This document shows, piece after piece, positions 11,201 through 22,974 of a DNA stretch of 64,000 bases (its first letter is position 1; the number at the start of each line of letters is the position of its first letter). The notes under the pieces are model-generated. The model made no database searches. It was not told the DNA's origin and was given only the letters and a program-made list of their open reading frames with translations. This DNA is from Euptelea pleiosperma (taxonomy: Eukaryota; Streptophyta; Magnoliopsida; Ranunculales; Eupteleaceae): the NCBI GenBank assembly GCA_035048495.1, contig CM068546.1:32940674-33004673 (forward strand). The letters are read 5' to 3'. The position numbers and the translations under genes were made by a program.

Positions 11201-14200
11201 CCTCACGATCTGTAGAGTGCCTGGAATTTATGAGAACTTTAGCCACTAAAACTTTCCAGATAATAAAATGAAAATGCGTCTTGAATATCATCCTGTCACA
11301 CTGTGCTTCCATCACGTCAATTATTTGGGATGAAAACACTAATTTTCATAGAAAAAGGAAATCTAAGGCGGTGTTCTTTAGACTACAACGATGATGTACC
11401 AATAATATTGCAGCAAATGTGATGCATAAGCAGGGGGCAGGGCCCATGAAATGGTGGATCCTAACCCCCTGCACGTGAACCACATGTTCATGAGTTTGTT
11501 AGACAGTCTTTCCATACAGGACAAGTACTTCAAATTTTCTTACAAAATTCAGGTACTTTGTTTTACCTAAACCAGACAGCACAAGAAAATTTGACCGAAC
11601 TAGAAGCCACGGCATTATGAGACCAAATCGAGAGAAAACAACAGTCGACTTGATACTCAAAGAAAGAAAAAAGTTTAGTACAGAGAACATTACACAACAG
11701 ATAACCACTACAAAGGCATAAAAGTAATGTCATTTACAAACCTGCCAAAATATAATTTTTTGATAACGTACGCACTAAGTAGACCAGTCTGCAGGAGAAA
11801 AGGAAAAAATGTAACAGAAGAATACAACTCCAAATGCACACACACAGAGAGAGAAAGAGAGAGACTTACAAACACTCCCAGCAATGTGCTTATGATAAAT
11901 AAATATAAGAAGTTGCCAACAAACTGCCAGGCAATGCTGGAGTTAAAGTGAGTCGGATCAAAGCTCTGGATAGCATTAAAAAGCACCACTGACGTGGCAT
12001 CGTTGACAACACCTTCTCCGAAGACCAGGCTGTAAAGTAGAGGTGTCTCGTCCTGATTAAGCACCTGTACCAGCAGATGGAATAAACTCTAGTTGTAGTT
12101 AGTGTTGTAATTTTTATTAATTGTAGCAGCGACAGAGCTTTGAAAGGTTTTCCATACCTGCAAGGTGCAAACAGAGTCCGTCGCAGAAAAGATTGCTCCA
12201 ATTGCTGCAAGTAACAAAGTGAAATACAGCTGAGAGCAGATAAAGAAGAGCTATAGCAATAGATCAAAGCATAAAGTATTGGTAAGACACAGAGAGTGAT
12301 ATAGAATGAGTACCAAGATAATCTCCCAACTCCAAGGTACCTATATCCAACTTTTTAAATAATTCTTTAGCACCTGTTAAGAACCAAAGAAAATCATGAA
12401 GAGCGAATACAACCAGAACTAATATTCAGTACTAATCAACCCAAACATTGCAGACGCTGATCTCGATTAGCATGTGGCATCATTAGATATTTACGTTAAA
12501 CATTTTATTTCTTTTGCTTTTGAGGATAAAAGCATGCTAGCTCAAACCCATAAAAAAGTCCATAAAAATGCATTTTTTCACAGAAAGCGTAGATAGGAAA
12601 AAAAGATAAATTAAGCTCATTTGCCCACATATATACATCTTTGTTTCAGCCTCATAACACATAAGCAACACAACTCTCTTCTACCCACCATACATAAACT
12701 TCTTTAGAAAAAGCATTTAACCAGGCCGTCGGAATTTGCTTGCACTAGTTTTTCATTTGATACTACTAAAGCGCAAAATACTTAAAATAATTACATACAT
12801 AAAATCGATGAATACCTAAGGAAATGGTGGCAAAGGATATCAATGTACCAACTGCACCAAACAATATTATGGTCATGAAGTTGCGAAAAAATTGCTTCTT
12901 TTTCACCTGGAACCTAGTACCAGAAAAAATAAAAAATAAATGGATCAAACTCATCAAGTCACAAGTAAAAAAAATCAAGATCACTCTGAAAATCCAAACG
13001 CATTTAGTCTCTATAACTACGAAAGGAAAGTATCGCTAGAAGCAAAGTCCAACCATACAACTATCTGATACAGATTCAAGATGAAAAAAACAAGGTTGAA
13101 CAAAGGAAGAGTTGGCACTCTGCCTGCAAGGTGGAAACAGATGATTGGGAACTCTACTATGCATGAAATCCAAGACAAAATAAATGAGTCACATTTACAT
13201 GTATAGAGATTTGAAACCCAAGGAAGAAGAACTGAAAAACGTATCGTATAACAAGAATTTTTTTCCATTTATTTGTATCAAATGATATTCTTTTCAAACA
13301 CTAAAATCAGCAAAGCTGGAAGCCTTCTATAACTGTAAATTAATAGTATTCAAGTTAGATTAAACATGGTGGCAGAGCCAGGATTTTGTTCCATGGGGGG
13401 GGTGTCTAAATGGGCATTTTAACAAGTATAATAAAAAAAGAGTTCTGAAAAAATGAAGGATCAAAATGTTTCCTCAGATGTTAATGTAATAGCTTTGATC
13501 AGATCTACAAGCTACCATTCTGGCAATGTGCTGCTCAATGTATTTCTAAAACATAAAGACCTTATGGTTTTCTGATTACCAGACCTTGATGCATTAGAAT
13601 TCCTCAAAACAGGGCATTCCAAATCTTGAAAGTCGCTACAGCAACAATCTTCTCCTGCATTCCCTTAGCTACTCGAGCTATAACAAGACTAGGCTTTACT
13701 CCTAGATAACTAAGTCCATCATAGTAAGGTGTTAAACAGTCGTTATATGGAAGCATTTTTGCTTTCTGATGAACAAGCTTGGGTTTAGGCAGGATGCTGT
13801 CCCGGAATAGATTAATAATAAAAAATATCTACAAGTGTATATATTAGTTTTATGTAAACATGTAAACAAGATAAGCAACTTGGACCCTCTTCCTCAAGCC
13901 CTTTGAGGTCATTTCTGGCTTTCATTGTTCTTCTCTTAGCCCACTTCTCGCAAAATTCTATCACAAAACTAAAGTCTTTTAATGGATAACACACCCTAAT
14001 ATTGTACAATGCAAGATATGCGAGATTAGGTTAAGGAATCTGCTCCACCACCTAGAGTTGCTGAAATAAGTATGGCAACAGAATGCACTCGATGACACAA
14101 TCATGAGTGAATGATAAAAAAAAAAGAAGCAGATTATAAAAACAACAATTTAATTTAATTGTTCTGTAGCGTGTAGACATATATCAGGTTCTAATTTACA

Positions 14201-15438
14201 AAATCAGGTTCAACTGGGGAGCCAACTAGGCCGAGTAATGTTGGTTTCAGTGCCAGCCAACATGAAGTTTCATATTAATGAAGCAATCAAATTGGACTTC
14301 CGTCTTTAAACAACATTTTTATATTCTATGTTCACTAAGTCCTTTATTTACAATGTTTTTGTGTGTGTGTGTTATGCCACGATAGTGGCAAATAGCAAAA
14401 GGAATGACGAAAAACACCATAAATAGAAATATTTGACAAAACACCATAAATATTTCAAAAAAATAATTGTGTATTCTAAAGAATCTAAACATCAAATATA
14501 TGGGTGTTGTGTGGTTTGATTTAAAAGAAGGTTACCACAACCTTGTCTAATAACTTACACACACCCTCATGCACGCGTGCACACACATAATGGGATGAGG
14601 AAGAAAAAGCACTTATAACTGAAAATAACAGAATCACTTCCTAAGAGAAAACTAAGGGCGTGTTTGATTACGAAGAAAATTTTCCCGAGAAAATACATCT
14701 GGGAAATGCCTTAAATGGCTGATTGATTGCAACTGAGAACACATATTTCAATCATGTGAGAAAATAAAGACGTATTTTCAAGTGGAAATGAATTCTCACC
14801 TATCTGGATGGGAAATGAATTCCGGGCATAGTAGGGAAAATTATACAGATTTAAATGGCTTGGTAGGGAAGACTATACAGATTTAAAATGGATATCTAAC
14901 AATGGACAGTTGTGTTTTCCAAAAGAAAATGCAATTTTCCCACTTGGCAATCAAACACGCCCTAAGTGGATTATTTAAGGATGACCACATCGAAACCATC
15001 ACAAAAATTAGATTAATCTTCACTCAGAAAGAACGGGAGGCAGTGGGAGACGTACCCAGCATTGAAGATAATAGGTGGAAGAAGATATATAAAGAAAAGA
15101 TCTTCACTGAAGACTAAAAGATGCGAGCTTTTCCCTCCACTAATTAGTAGAATCACAAATCCCGTACACAAACCCTGCCATCAACGCGCAGAAAATCAAA
15201 TACCATTTACCATATCCAATATTATTAATAATAATGACAATAATACTCTGCAAAAACTCACAAGAGCTATGGCCGTAATTGACTCATTCATCCATCGGTT
15301 CTCCTCCAGTAGATGACCGATCACGATACATGCACAAAGAAGTGCCACAAACAAATTAATTGAAACCACAGTAGCGTGATCCGACGTTGATATCGTCATC
15401 CCCAACTTAGTCAAAACAGAGCCAAGCTCAAAAGCCAT
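8242..15438 (-). CDS. NHX: Vacuolar/endosomal Na+(K+)/H+ antiporter, NHX class I, 14 exons
   Basis: The protein exchanges Na+ or K+ for H+ across the tonoplast (CPA1 family), giving salt storage and vacuolar pH and K+ control. Exons on the minus strand, 5' to 3', are 15438-15262, 15174-15056, 12913-12816, 12373-12314, 12204-12158, 12064-11870, 11788-11742, 11220-11154, 11006-10906, 10771-10670, 10381-10243, 10160-10098, 9362-9279 and 8574-8242. All introns are GT-AG and every phase closes, giving 1632 bases and 543 residues; class I plant NHX proteins are about 535-555. The start is the ATG at 15438, giving MAFELGSVL. Landmarks are the amiloride-binding motif LFFIYLLPPI at about residues 85-94, ATDSVCTLQ near 159-167, FGEGVVNDATS with the catalytic Asn-Asp at about 188-189, and a C-terminus ending SPTERNGAHQWQ after a FMRPVFGGRGF segment. 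Intron 2 (2.1 kb) carries a Tourist MITE. The frame is intact, so the gene is likely functional. The assignment to class I is firm; which paralogue (NHX1 to 4) is not. Confidence 0.95.
14656..14962. mobile_element. Tourist/Harbinger MITE in NHX intron 2
   Basis: The ends are GGGCGTGTTTGATTAC and GGCAATCAAACACGCCC, flanked by TAA on both sides (14653-14655 and 14963-14965). It is 307 bp and lies between exons 2 and 3 of the NHX gene, away from the splice sites. Confidence 0.85.
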
Positions 15439-16340
15439 GGTCGGCACCTCGACCAAACAATCAAACCAAACAACTCAGGATGAATCAATTCTTAACACGA
15501 CGATATAAATCAATTTTCTACAGCACGGTCTATGTCTCCGAACTGTCCATCACAGAGGCTTCTTCAGACTCAAATTCTTAACAATATCTGCTTCAAAATA
15601 TCCAGCACCCGTAAGAATTCAGATCAAACAAGTAAAAAATCCGAGCTTGTTTTGTCCTCACTTTCAAGTCCAGGACTTCCAAATGCTTCAAACCAGGAAA
15701 AAAGAAAGCTTGAACAATTACTAAAGTTTTACAATCACCGAACAGTGCAGAAAAAATAATCATGTATAAATCAAATTACAGACTTTCAGAATTCCAGAAG
15801 CCCTACAACATACTCACAATAAGATTTTCGAGCAAATAATGCACGAACGCGATAAAATTGTGTTATCTTTCAACTACGAACGAACGAAATAACTGGTTCA
15901 GATCCTGAAATCGAACAGCGAAACCGATCAAAACTCCTCTATTGCAGACTCTTTGCATAAAAATCGAATTCCGCTTCGTAAAACCAGCAGAAGAAACACA
16001 AAATCAAGCACAAAATACTGACTTGGAGTCTTGGAGATGTGAAGATCGAGATTTTACAAAGTACAATCTCTGGTCTGAGAATTTCGAAGAAATGAGTGTC
16101 GGATCACAGATGAAACGTTGGAGAATTAGGGTTTGAGGCGTACCTTCTAGAGAGAGAATGGAAGAAGAGATCGCTGAGAGAAGATTCGTGGACTAATGAG
16201 ACAGCAGACCTGAGGCGGACTAGTGGGCGAGAAGGGCGGTCTGTATTCTGTAATTAGGATTCCGGAGAGAGAGAGAGAGAGGTAGAAGGAAAGCAATGAT
16301 TGCTTGTTGTCAACAGAAATCTCTTTATTTATTGGGTATT
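15439..16340 (-). promoter_or_regulatory. NHX 5' leader and core promoter
   Basis: On the minus strand a CT-rich leader is followed at about 16152 by AGAAG then GTACGC, a good donor. A T-rich tract ending TTGGTCGAG just before the start codon could be the acceptor, giving a 5' UTR intron as in many NHX genes. An ATAAATAAA TATA-like box lies at about 16325-16333. The leader boundaries are inferred. Confidence 0.5.
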
Positions 16341-16368
16341 TTACCCCCCGTTTTCCTAAAAACTACCG

Positions 16369-16659
16369 AGTAGGCTATGATGCAAAGTTCTGTATCAAAA
16401 TTTTAATACGGAAGTCCCTAAAATTGCCACGTGGTGCATTATTTGGGCCCATCCGATGCATGAATATTTGGCCAACACTTTGTTAGACCTACACACCCAA
16501 AGTCAGCGTAATTGATGATTTGTATCCGTTGGATTTGATCATATTTTCATCATGAGCTTCATTCATGGGTCTGTAGGCCCGGAAGAGTGTGCTACGTGGT
16601 AATTCTAGGGACTTCTGTATCAAATTTTTTATACGGAATTCTGTATCATAGATTCATTC
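16369..16659. mobile_element. Mutator-like MITE (family A) with 10-bp target duplication, NHX promoter
   Basis: It is flanked by AAAACTACCG at 16359-16368 and 16660-16669. The inverted ends share CTATGATxCAxAxTTC and a long arm through GAAGTCCCTA to a CCACGTGG box at 16427-16434. A 9-10 bp duplication fits the Mutator superfamily. It lies about 40 bp upstream of the TATA-like box of the NHX gene. Confidence 0.85.
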
Positions 16660-16752
16660 AAAACTACCGCTCTCACCTCCCTAATTACATGCCGTGGCGG
16701 CTTCGTAAGGGCATTTTTGTAACACCACCAAGAGCTTGAAAGTAATTAGCAA

Positions 16753-17187
16753 AGGAAATTATTTGCACCCACAAATTCTGTAAGCACCCCGATGAAAACT
16801 TTGCTGACCGCCCACAATAAGAGCCACGTGGCACACTTCTAGTGGACACTAACCGTATGGATGTTTGGACAATACCCATATGGGCCTATAAACCAAAAAT
16901 CCGTCTGATCGGTGATTTCAAACCTTTGGATCATTGTACTCAAAGAATGGTCAATAATGCTCAAATTCCTACAGTTAAAATCAACCCATGAAAATGACTC
17001 CAATCCAACGCTTAGCCATCACTGATCAGGCTGATTTTTTGGTGTATAGGCCCATATGGGGATTGGCCAAACATCCATACGGTTAGCATCATCTAGAAGT
17101 GTGCCACATGTTTTATATTGTGGGCGGTCAGCGAAATTTTACTCGGGTGCTTGCAGCAAAATCTGTGGGGTGCAAATAGAGTTTCCC
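16753..17187. mobile_element. Mutator-like MITE (family A) with 9-bp target duplication
   Basis: It is flanked by AATTAGCAA at 16744-16752 and 17188-17196. The arms are long inverted repeats: GGAAATTATTTGCACCC on the left matches the complement of GGGTGCAAATAGAGTTTCC on the right. They continue through GCTGACCGCCCACAATA and a GCCACGTGGCAC box (CACGTG at 16825-16830). It is 435 bp and lies upstream of NHX. Confidence 0.9.
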
Positions 17188-17196
17188 AATTAGCAA

Positions 17197-17660
17197 TATG
17201 GTCTGGAAACTTTCAAACTCCACAGGTGCCTGTTTGGAGCTAGCCAGTTGAGACATGAAATAACTGGTTGGATGTTGAAATTTGTTTTCAAGAAAAAGCA
17301 ACATTGGTCCTGTTTTAAAGAAAGAAACTGAAAAACCAGTCCCCACAAAGTACGCCCCACGTAGTGACCAAACAGACACCAGGACAATTGGACCTGAATT
17401 AACATCGGGTGGACTTAGTTTAACCGTCATTGCTTGCATCATGTGGCAGTCGACGCATGACCCAAATAGTGAAAATACTGCATGAGTGTGACGAATGTAC
17501 CCCTTTCTCCATTCTTAGAAGTGTTTATAAAAAGAAATAAGGGAACATCTAGATTCTAGAATCTAGACTGCTTCTCTCTCTCTCTCTCTTCGACGAAGGT
17601 TTAAATTCCTGACCTGCTAGTAGTGTTACCGTTACAATCAATGTTCCGAAACGAAAAAAA
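17197..17660. other. No gene seen; (TC)n tract
   Basis: No gene-like frame is present. A (TC)n microsatellite is at 17573-17589 and a short inverted repeat around TCTAGATTCTAGAATCTAGA at about 17548-17567. Confidence 0.5.
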
Positions 17661-17664
17661 CTAT

Positions 17665-18215
17665 GATGACAGGGCCCTGTCATCAAGGCCGATGACATGG
17701 CACAATATGAGCCACGTGGAATACTCTTAGAGGACTCTGACTGTATGGATGTTTGGTCAATCATTAGCTAGGTGGACCTACAAACCAAAAATTAGCCCCT
17801 TTTGTGATTTCTAGGCGTTGGATTGGAATTGTTTTCATGGGTTGATTTTAACCGTGGGAAATTTGAGTATTATTGACTTATTTGAGGTACAAAGATCCAA
17901 AGGTTTGAAATCACAAATCAAGCTGATGTTTTGTTTGCAGGTCCATATAGGGATTGGAAAAACATCCATATGGATGTTTGACCAACACTTTGGTGGACTA
18001 AGAGAAAAAAAAAATCAGCCTTATTGATGATTTCTAGCCATTGGATTTCAGTATCCCTAATAATGATCCAATTAGAGGGCTAAAAATCAATCCATGAAAA
18101 GATCAAATCCGATGGCTAAAAATCATCATTCATCCTATGTCCACCTAGGATGGGCCAAACATCTATACAGTCAATGGTCTCTATGAGTGTACCACGTGAA
18201 ACATGCAAAAAGCTT
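17665..18215. mobile_element. Mutator-like MITE (family A), composite
   Basis: Two family A halves lie head to tail. CACGTG boxes are at 17713-17718 and 18193-18198. The core has TATGGATGTTTGG and CAAAGATCCAAAGG. The arms are inverted but the outer limits are blurred. Confidence 0.6.
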
Positions 18216-18436
18216 TTTGTTTTTAATATTTTTATACTAAAAGGGTAAAATAGTAAAAGTCTCATAGCTAAGGAAATAGATCTCCATGTTTGGAGTTGAG
18301 AGGATTACTTTTAGCTAATCTCCAAAAATATGGCTAAGCAATTGTGGACACTGGAGAGCCTTTCCCATGCTTTTTCACTTTATTTTGAAATTGCTAACTA
18401 CTATGGATGTTGTTGATCTTTGTTTTTGTTTTTTGC

Positions 18437-18640
18437 TCAGGCTTGGAAGACCTCCTTTTTCTGGCCCCTCTTGGTGTTTCGCGGCTCGGCCATGGATTTC
18501 AAGAATTCCAAAGGTGGTTGTCAAGGCCCCCAAAAGTGAAAATTTTGATGCCAGCTCAGCATTGACAACCACCATTGGATTCTTGAATTCCACGAACACC
18601 AAGAGGGGTCAGAAAATTGGTGGTCCCCTGACCCCCCTTT
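18437..18640. repeat. Fold-back hairpin of about 200 bp
   Basis: The left arm includes GGCCCCTCTTGGTGTT and CAAGAATTCCAAAGGTGG. The right arm carries CCACCATTGGATTCTTG and AACACCAAGAGGGGTC, their complements, with a loop of about 40 bases. The arms pair over about 60 or more bases. It may be a small MITE or a hairpin RNA source. Confidence 0.6.
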
Positions 18641-19124
18641 TTTTTCTACACTAACTCATAAATTGAGATTGATTTGATCGTGTCAAAAAATTCATGAATT
18701 TTTCCAAACCTTTGAATATGATGTATTTTGGTTCATCTTTTGAATAATTCGTACCGTTTGTGAATTATTAGAGAATTCACAAACTATGGGCAACTGCAGC
18801 CGACACGGAAGATTATAACCATTCGATCATGTCGACTCTTCGCATAGAATATCTCCAGAACTAGACCCACTGAATGGTATGCACGACACGTTACGTGTGC
18901 GACATATCTAGCTATGCTGTTTTATATATCGCAGTTACAGTCTTTAAGGTTAAAAATATTAGATACCCTTTATAAATTTATATGAATTAGGGCATAATTT
19001 ATCACTCTTGTCTGATTGGAAGCAGACAGTGCGAGTCGCTGGTAAATTGGTACCCCTACTTTCTGGATGCGCAGTATCCTGCATCCCACTTTTGCAACAA
19101 CCAACATCCTATCAGCTCATGAGT
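18641..19124. other. No gene seen
   Basis: AT-rich unique-looking sequence without a gene-like frame or clear repeat. Confidence 0.4.
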
Positions 19125-19252
19125 CTACTTTCGCTCAATGAGGCCTCTGCACCGTTGGATACTCCTAGTCCTAGCAACACTGTTTTCAAAACAAAATTGA
19201 AAACATTTTTTGTCAGGGTATCCAACAGTGCAGAGGCGTCGTTGAGCAAAAT
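19125..19252. repeat. Short fold-back element
   Basis: TTTCGCTCAATGAGGCCTCT followed by GCACCGTTGGATAC at the left pairs with GTATCCAACAGTGC and AGAGGCGTCGTTGAGC at the right. The arms are about 35 bp and flank a central AAAACAAAATTGAAAAC. Confidence 0.7.
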
Positions 19253-19347
19253 TTGATTTTCAGCTCACTTGCACCTATGTTGCGGCATCACCACACCAAT
19301 AGGCACAAGTTAGAAGAACCACTTGGTTAGCTTCATGTAATTGGTGC

Positions 19348-19722
19348 CATGGTTTAAAAAACGGCCATTATAATGAAAATAACGGGCGTTATAATGGATT
19401 GGACCTCACCCGTTATGTTATGGACCGTTTTAATGCTCAGAAAATAATTAATGATCGTTATTTTCAAAATAATGGCCGTTATAATGAAAATAACGACCAT
19501 TATTTTATTAAAAAAAATGTTAAAATAACGTTTGTTATTCCGTTATTTTTACTTATCTTATGTTATAAATTTTATTGAAACTTTGGAATTCAAATTTTGA
19601 ATTTTAGGGCCATTTTGTCCCTTTTTCCATTTTTGTCCTTGTGCGTTACAATCCATTGTAACTGAAAAAATGGTGACGCCCCCAATCCGTTATATCGTTA
19701 CAACGGCCCCTTTTAAACCTTG
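19348..19722. mobile_element. hAT-like MITE, CGTTATAACGG family (family B), older copy
   Basis: The ends are CATGGTTTAAAAAACGGCC and CCCCTTTTAAACCTTG. The interior is a run of ATAACGG, CGTTAT and related units. The 8 bp on either side (ATTGGTGC and GTTGGCAT) are only partly similar, so the target duplication has decayed. Confidence 0.75.
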
Positions 19723-19937
19723 GTTGGCATGTTGATCTCTCTCTCTCTCTCTCAAGGTTCAAATTGGATAACATTACTGTTACGTCCATTATGAACGCCG
19801 TTGTATATCAATCCATAATAAAATAAGAATATTTTAGTAACCCATCCCATAAAATTTCAAAGTAATTAGTAATACCCCTTATACTTTTAGTTTTAGGCTT
19901 ACCCTCTTGACCTAATTTAACCATCATTTGACTAACA

Positions 19938-20793
19938 CTAGTGGGTGCCCCATGCCATCGGCACTCCTCGACAAAGAATTTGCCAAAATCAGGTGAGTGG
20001 CGGAGATCCACCATCCATTTGGGGGAGGATTAGATGTCGGCCCTTCTTTGTTGATGCTTATAAGAGGAGGTACAAGTAGGGAGACAACCAATGTGTTTTG
20101 TTATATAGAATAGTAAATGGCCCATGCCCATGACACTCTCCGACAAAAGCGTTTGCAAAAATTGGGTGTCTTTGGCACTCAAACAGTATAACGGATTGGG
20201 GTGTTACCGTTTTTTCCATTATAACGGATTGCAACGCACAGAGGGAGAAATGGAAAAATAACAGAAATAACAAAAAACAACGGTGTTGAAATTCAAATTT
20301 TGAATAAATTGAGGTCCAATGAGGCGGATTGAATGGCCGAAATCTAAAGGTCCACATTAGATCGATGGATTTGATCTCAACCACTCTTTATCTAACCGTC
20401 CACATTAGATGGATGGATAAGATAAGAGAATACAACTGAGTTGTCTTGTTATATGCATGGTAGCCTGTGCCCGCGGTAGTTTTCGACAATGTGTTTGTCA
20501 AAATCGGGTGGGAGTACTTAATCTTAGCCATCGATATGAAGCATAGTGGATCTCAGCCACTCATTATTGAAGCCATATAAGATAAGAGGGGTATAAGACA
20601 ACCACTGTCACTTGTTATATAGATAGTGGGTGGCCCGTGCCCACGGCACTCTCCAACAAAGTGTTTGTCAAAATTGGGTGTGAATGGCTGAGATCCACCA
20701 TCTATTTGGGGGATAAGATCTCAGCCCTTCTTTGTCTAAATAGATAAAGAGGGGGTACAAGTGGGGAGACAACTTCCCTGTTTTGTTATATAG
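19938..20793 (-). mobile_element. Array of short Helitron-like copies, minus orientation
   Basis: Read on the minus strand, copies start TCTATATAACAAAAC and end in a GGCACGGGCCACCCACTA-like hairpin region with CTAG. The clearest copies are 19938-20109 and about 20625-20790; partial copies lie at 20110-20160 and 20458-20619. A family B fragment (ACGGATTGGGG...CCATTATAACGGATTG) is at about 20176-20240. A 5' TC, a 3' CTAG with a hairpin just before it, and no target duplication fit non-autonomous Helitrons. No Rep/helicase is present. Confidence 0.55.
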
Positions 20794-21091
20794 ATTGTTA
20801 AAATGTGACATGGCCTATTAATGCACCTATGATAGGACCATGATATTACAAGTACAATGTTAACAACATACGATTCAAGTCCATTTCAACTTAAGTCAAA
20901 CACGGTTAAACTAGGTCAAGGGGGGGGGGGGGGGCGGTTAATCCTAAAGTTTGAAAGTATAAGGGGGTATCGCTAATTACTTTCAAATTTCCGGGGTGTT
21001 ACTAAAAAATACCCTAAAAATAAAATGATCAAAATATTTTTATTTTTTTATTTTTTCCAATAGCATATATAGATAACAGAAAGATTATAGA

Positions 21092-21446
21092 TCTATATAA
21101 CAAAACACAGCAGTTGTCTCCCCCTCTTATAGGCTTCATATATCCAACGGCCCATATCAATCCTTACATAAAATAAAATTTAGACAGTTGGATTAATCTA
21201 ACAGGGAAATTGTCTCCCCACTTATACCCCTCTTATCGGCTTCACAAGGTATGGCCGAGATCTTATCCCCCAAATGAATTATGGATCTCTACAACTCACA
21301 CCCAATTTTGAAAAATGTTTTGTAGGGGAGTGCTGAGGGCACGGGCCACCCACTATACATTTATATAACAAAACAGGGAAGCCACTCACACCCGATTTTG
21401 ACAAACGCTTTGTCGGGGAGTGCGGTGGGCACAGGCCACCTGCTAG
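21092..21446 (+). mobile_element. Helitron-like pair, plus orientation
   Basis: It starts TCTATATAACAAAACACAGC after an A and ends GGTGGGCACAGGCCACC, TG, CTAG before a T. GGTGG/CCACC is the terminal hairpin. A second start (TATATAACAAAACAGGG) at about 21363 directly follows an internal end (CACGGGCCACCCACTA), so two copies lie head to tail. Confidence 0.55.
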
Positions 21447-22047
21447 TATTATAACAAGTTAAGCCCTTTTTTCCCTTTTTATCTAACCAGTGATCTAACT
21501 TTTAACTATGGGGCTTAAAATAATATGGACAATAGGCAAACAAAGCTGAGGGCTTAAAATAGGAAAAAAATATATGAATAGATTCTTGACCCACACATAA
21601 TTAACCAGGCTGTCACACCGGTGCATATTAGCACACGCACTAACGTCGCTAACAAATTGAGAACATTTTGTTAAGCTGTCCTCCTATTTGGACAGAACTA
21701 CATAAATTGGTATTGTTTCAATACAGACAATGCGCCTATCAAGTGCGTGTTCGCTAAAAAAACCCACCTTGGATCTTCTGATTTTTTTTTTTCTTTTTTA
21801 ACGTTGTTCTTTAAGAATCCATTTCTTCCCTCCCATTTTATTTGAGACAAAAATGGAGAACGACACGTGCAAGTGACTCCAAAATACCTGAAAAAAAAGT
21901 GCTGGTAAGATAAAATCCGTTTCAGAATATGAGGGCACAGCACAACATGTGAGAGCCACGTCTAAGCGTACTGTGATCGCTTCTATTTTTTTTGTAAATT
22001 AAGACAAAAGAAATACTATATGTTGATAAAAAAATCTGGAACAACCG
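21447..22047. other. No gene seen
   Basis: AT-rich sequence without a supportable gene or well-formed repeat. Confidence 0.4.
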
Positions 22048-22300
22048 ACTATATCTCTGCCGTTAACGTGGCCCATGTGCAAGAGATGGCAACCACTATT
22101 GCATGGGGCCCATCCAGAGATAGACTCTAATATTTGGCGAAAATTGACCAGTCCAATCTACCAAATTTCTTGCCAGACTCTATCTCTGCCGTTCACGTGG
22201 CACTTGTGCATGAGATGGCAACCACTATTGCATGGGGCCCATCTAGAGATATACTCTAATATTTGCCGAAAAGTTGATCGATCAGTCCAATCTACCAATT
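22048..22300 (+). repeat. Tandem duplication, two units of about 128 bp
   Basis: Unit 1 starts at 22048 and unit 2 at 22176. Both read through TATCTCTGCCGTT, ACGTGGC, GAGATGGCAACCACTATTGC and CCAATCTACCAA. They differ at a limited number of positions by eye. Confidence 0.85.
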
Positions 22301-22525
22301 TTTTTTGGATCATCAGATAAGCCAATAGTACCTTTCAAAAAAAAACTGGTCCAGCATTTTCCATGGTCACAATCAATGACCTCAGATTACATGGCGCGTG
22401 CAGGTGGTGCTCGCCTCGGGCCAAGATCTATGTGACACGTAGATGACATGGGTCCCAGACTGGGTCAAGACTTGTGTCAGCGTCAAACATATGGTGGTGG
22501 TTTGTGTAGAAGGGAGAAATCAGTA

Positions 22526-22769
22526 CCCTGCTTGGTTCGCTGCACTGGAATGCATTTTGCACTCAGGTGCAAATGTGGTAAGTTGCATTGCAGTCACTTA
22601 CCACAGTTTTTGAGCTGCACATGCTTGCAGCCATTTTCTTAAAAGAGTTTGCAAGGGCTTGGCAACCACTTGCACGCCAGCTCATTTGTACACCCTCAAC
22701 CAATCACTTGTAATCCAAAACTGTAGCAAGTGAGTACATTGCATCTGATTTGCATTGAACCAAGCAGGG
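22526..22769. mobile_element. MITE with CCCTGCTTGGTTC inverted ends
   Basis: The ends are CCCTGCTTGGTTCGCTGCA and TTTGCATTGAACCAAGCAGGG. The interior has repeated TGCA-containing words. The target duplication is unclear. Confidence 0.6.
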
Positions 22770-22974
22770 CAGTCTGCATACATTTGCAGACTTAAAAGTA
22801 TATAAACATTGCATCCACCGTTGAATACTCCTTGCAAAGCGTGTTTTTAATTTATAATTTTTTTTTTTGTAATCAAATTATTTTATTTTTAGAACATTAA
22901 AATAAAATGTTTTTCAATGGACATCCAACAATGCTAACAATGTTTGCATACTTCTAAGCTTTGCACTTTGATGA

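Noticed and set aside
11708..12267. Overlapping alternative frames around NHX exons 5 and 6
   Set aside because: Only the frame with GEGVVNDATS agrees with the family and the splice phases.
20922..20936. G run that could be a quadruplex
   Set aside because: A single uninterrupted G run; slippage or assembly noise is as likely, and there is no gene nearby to regulate.
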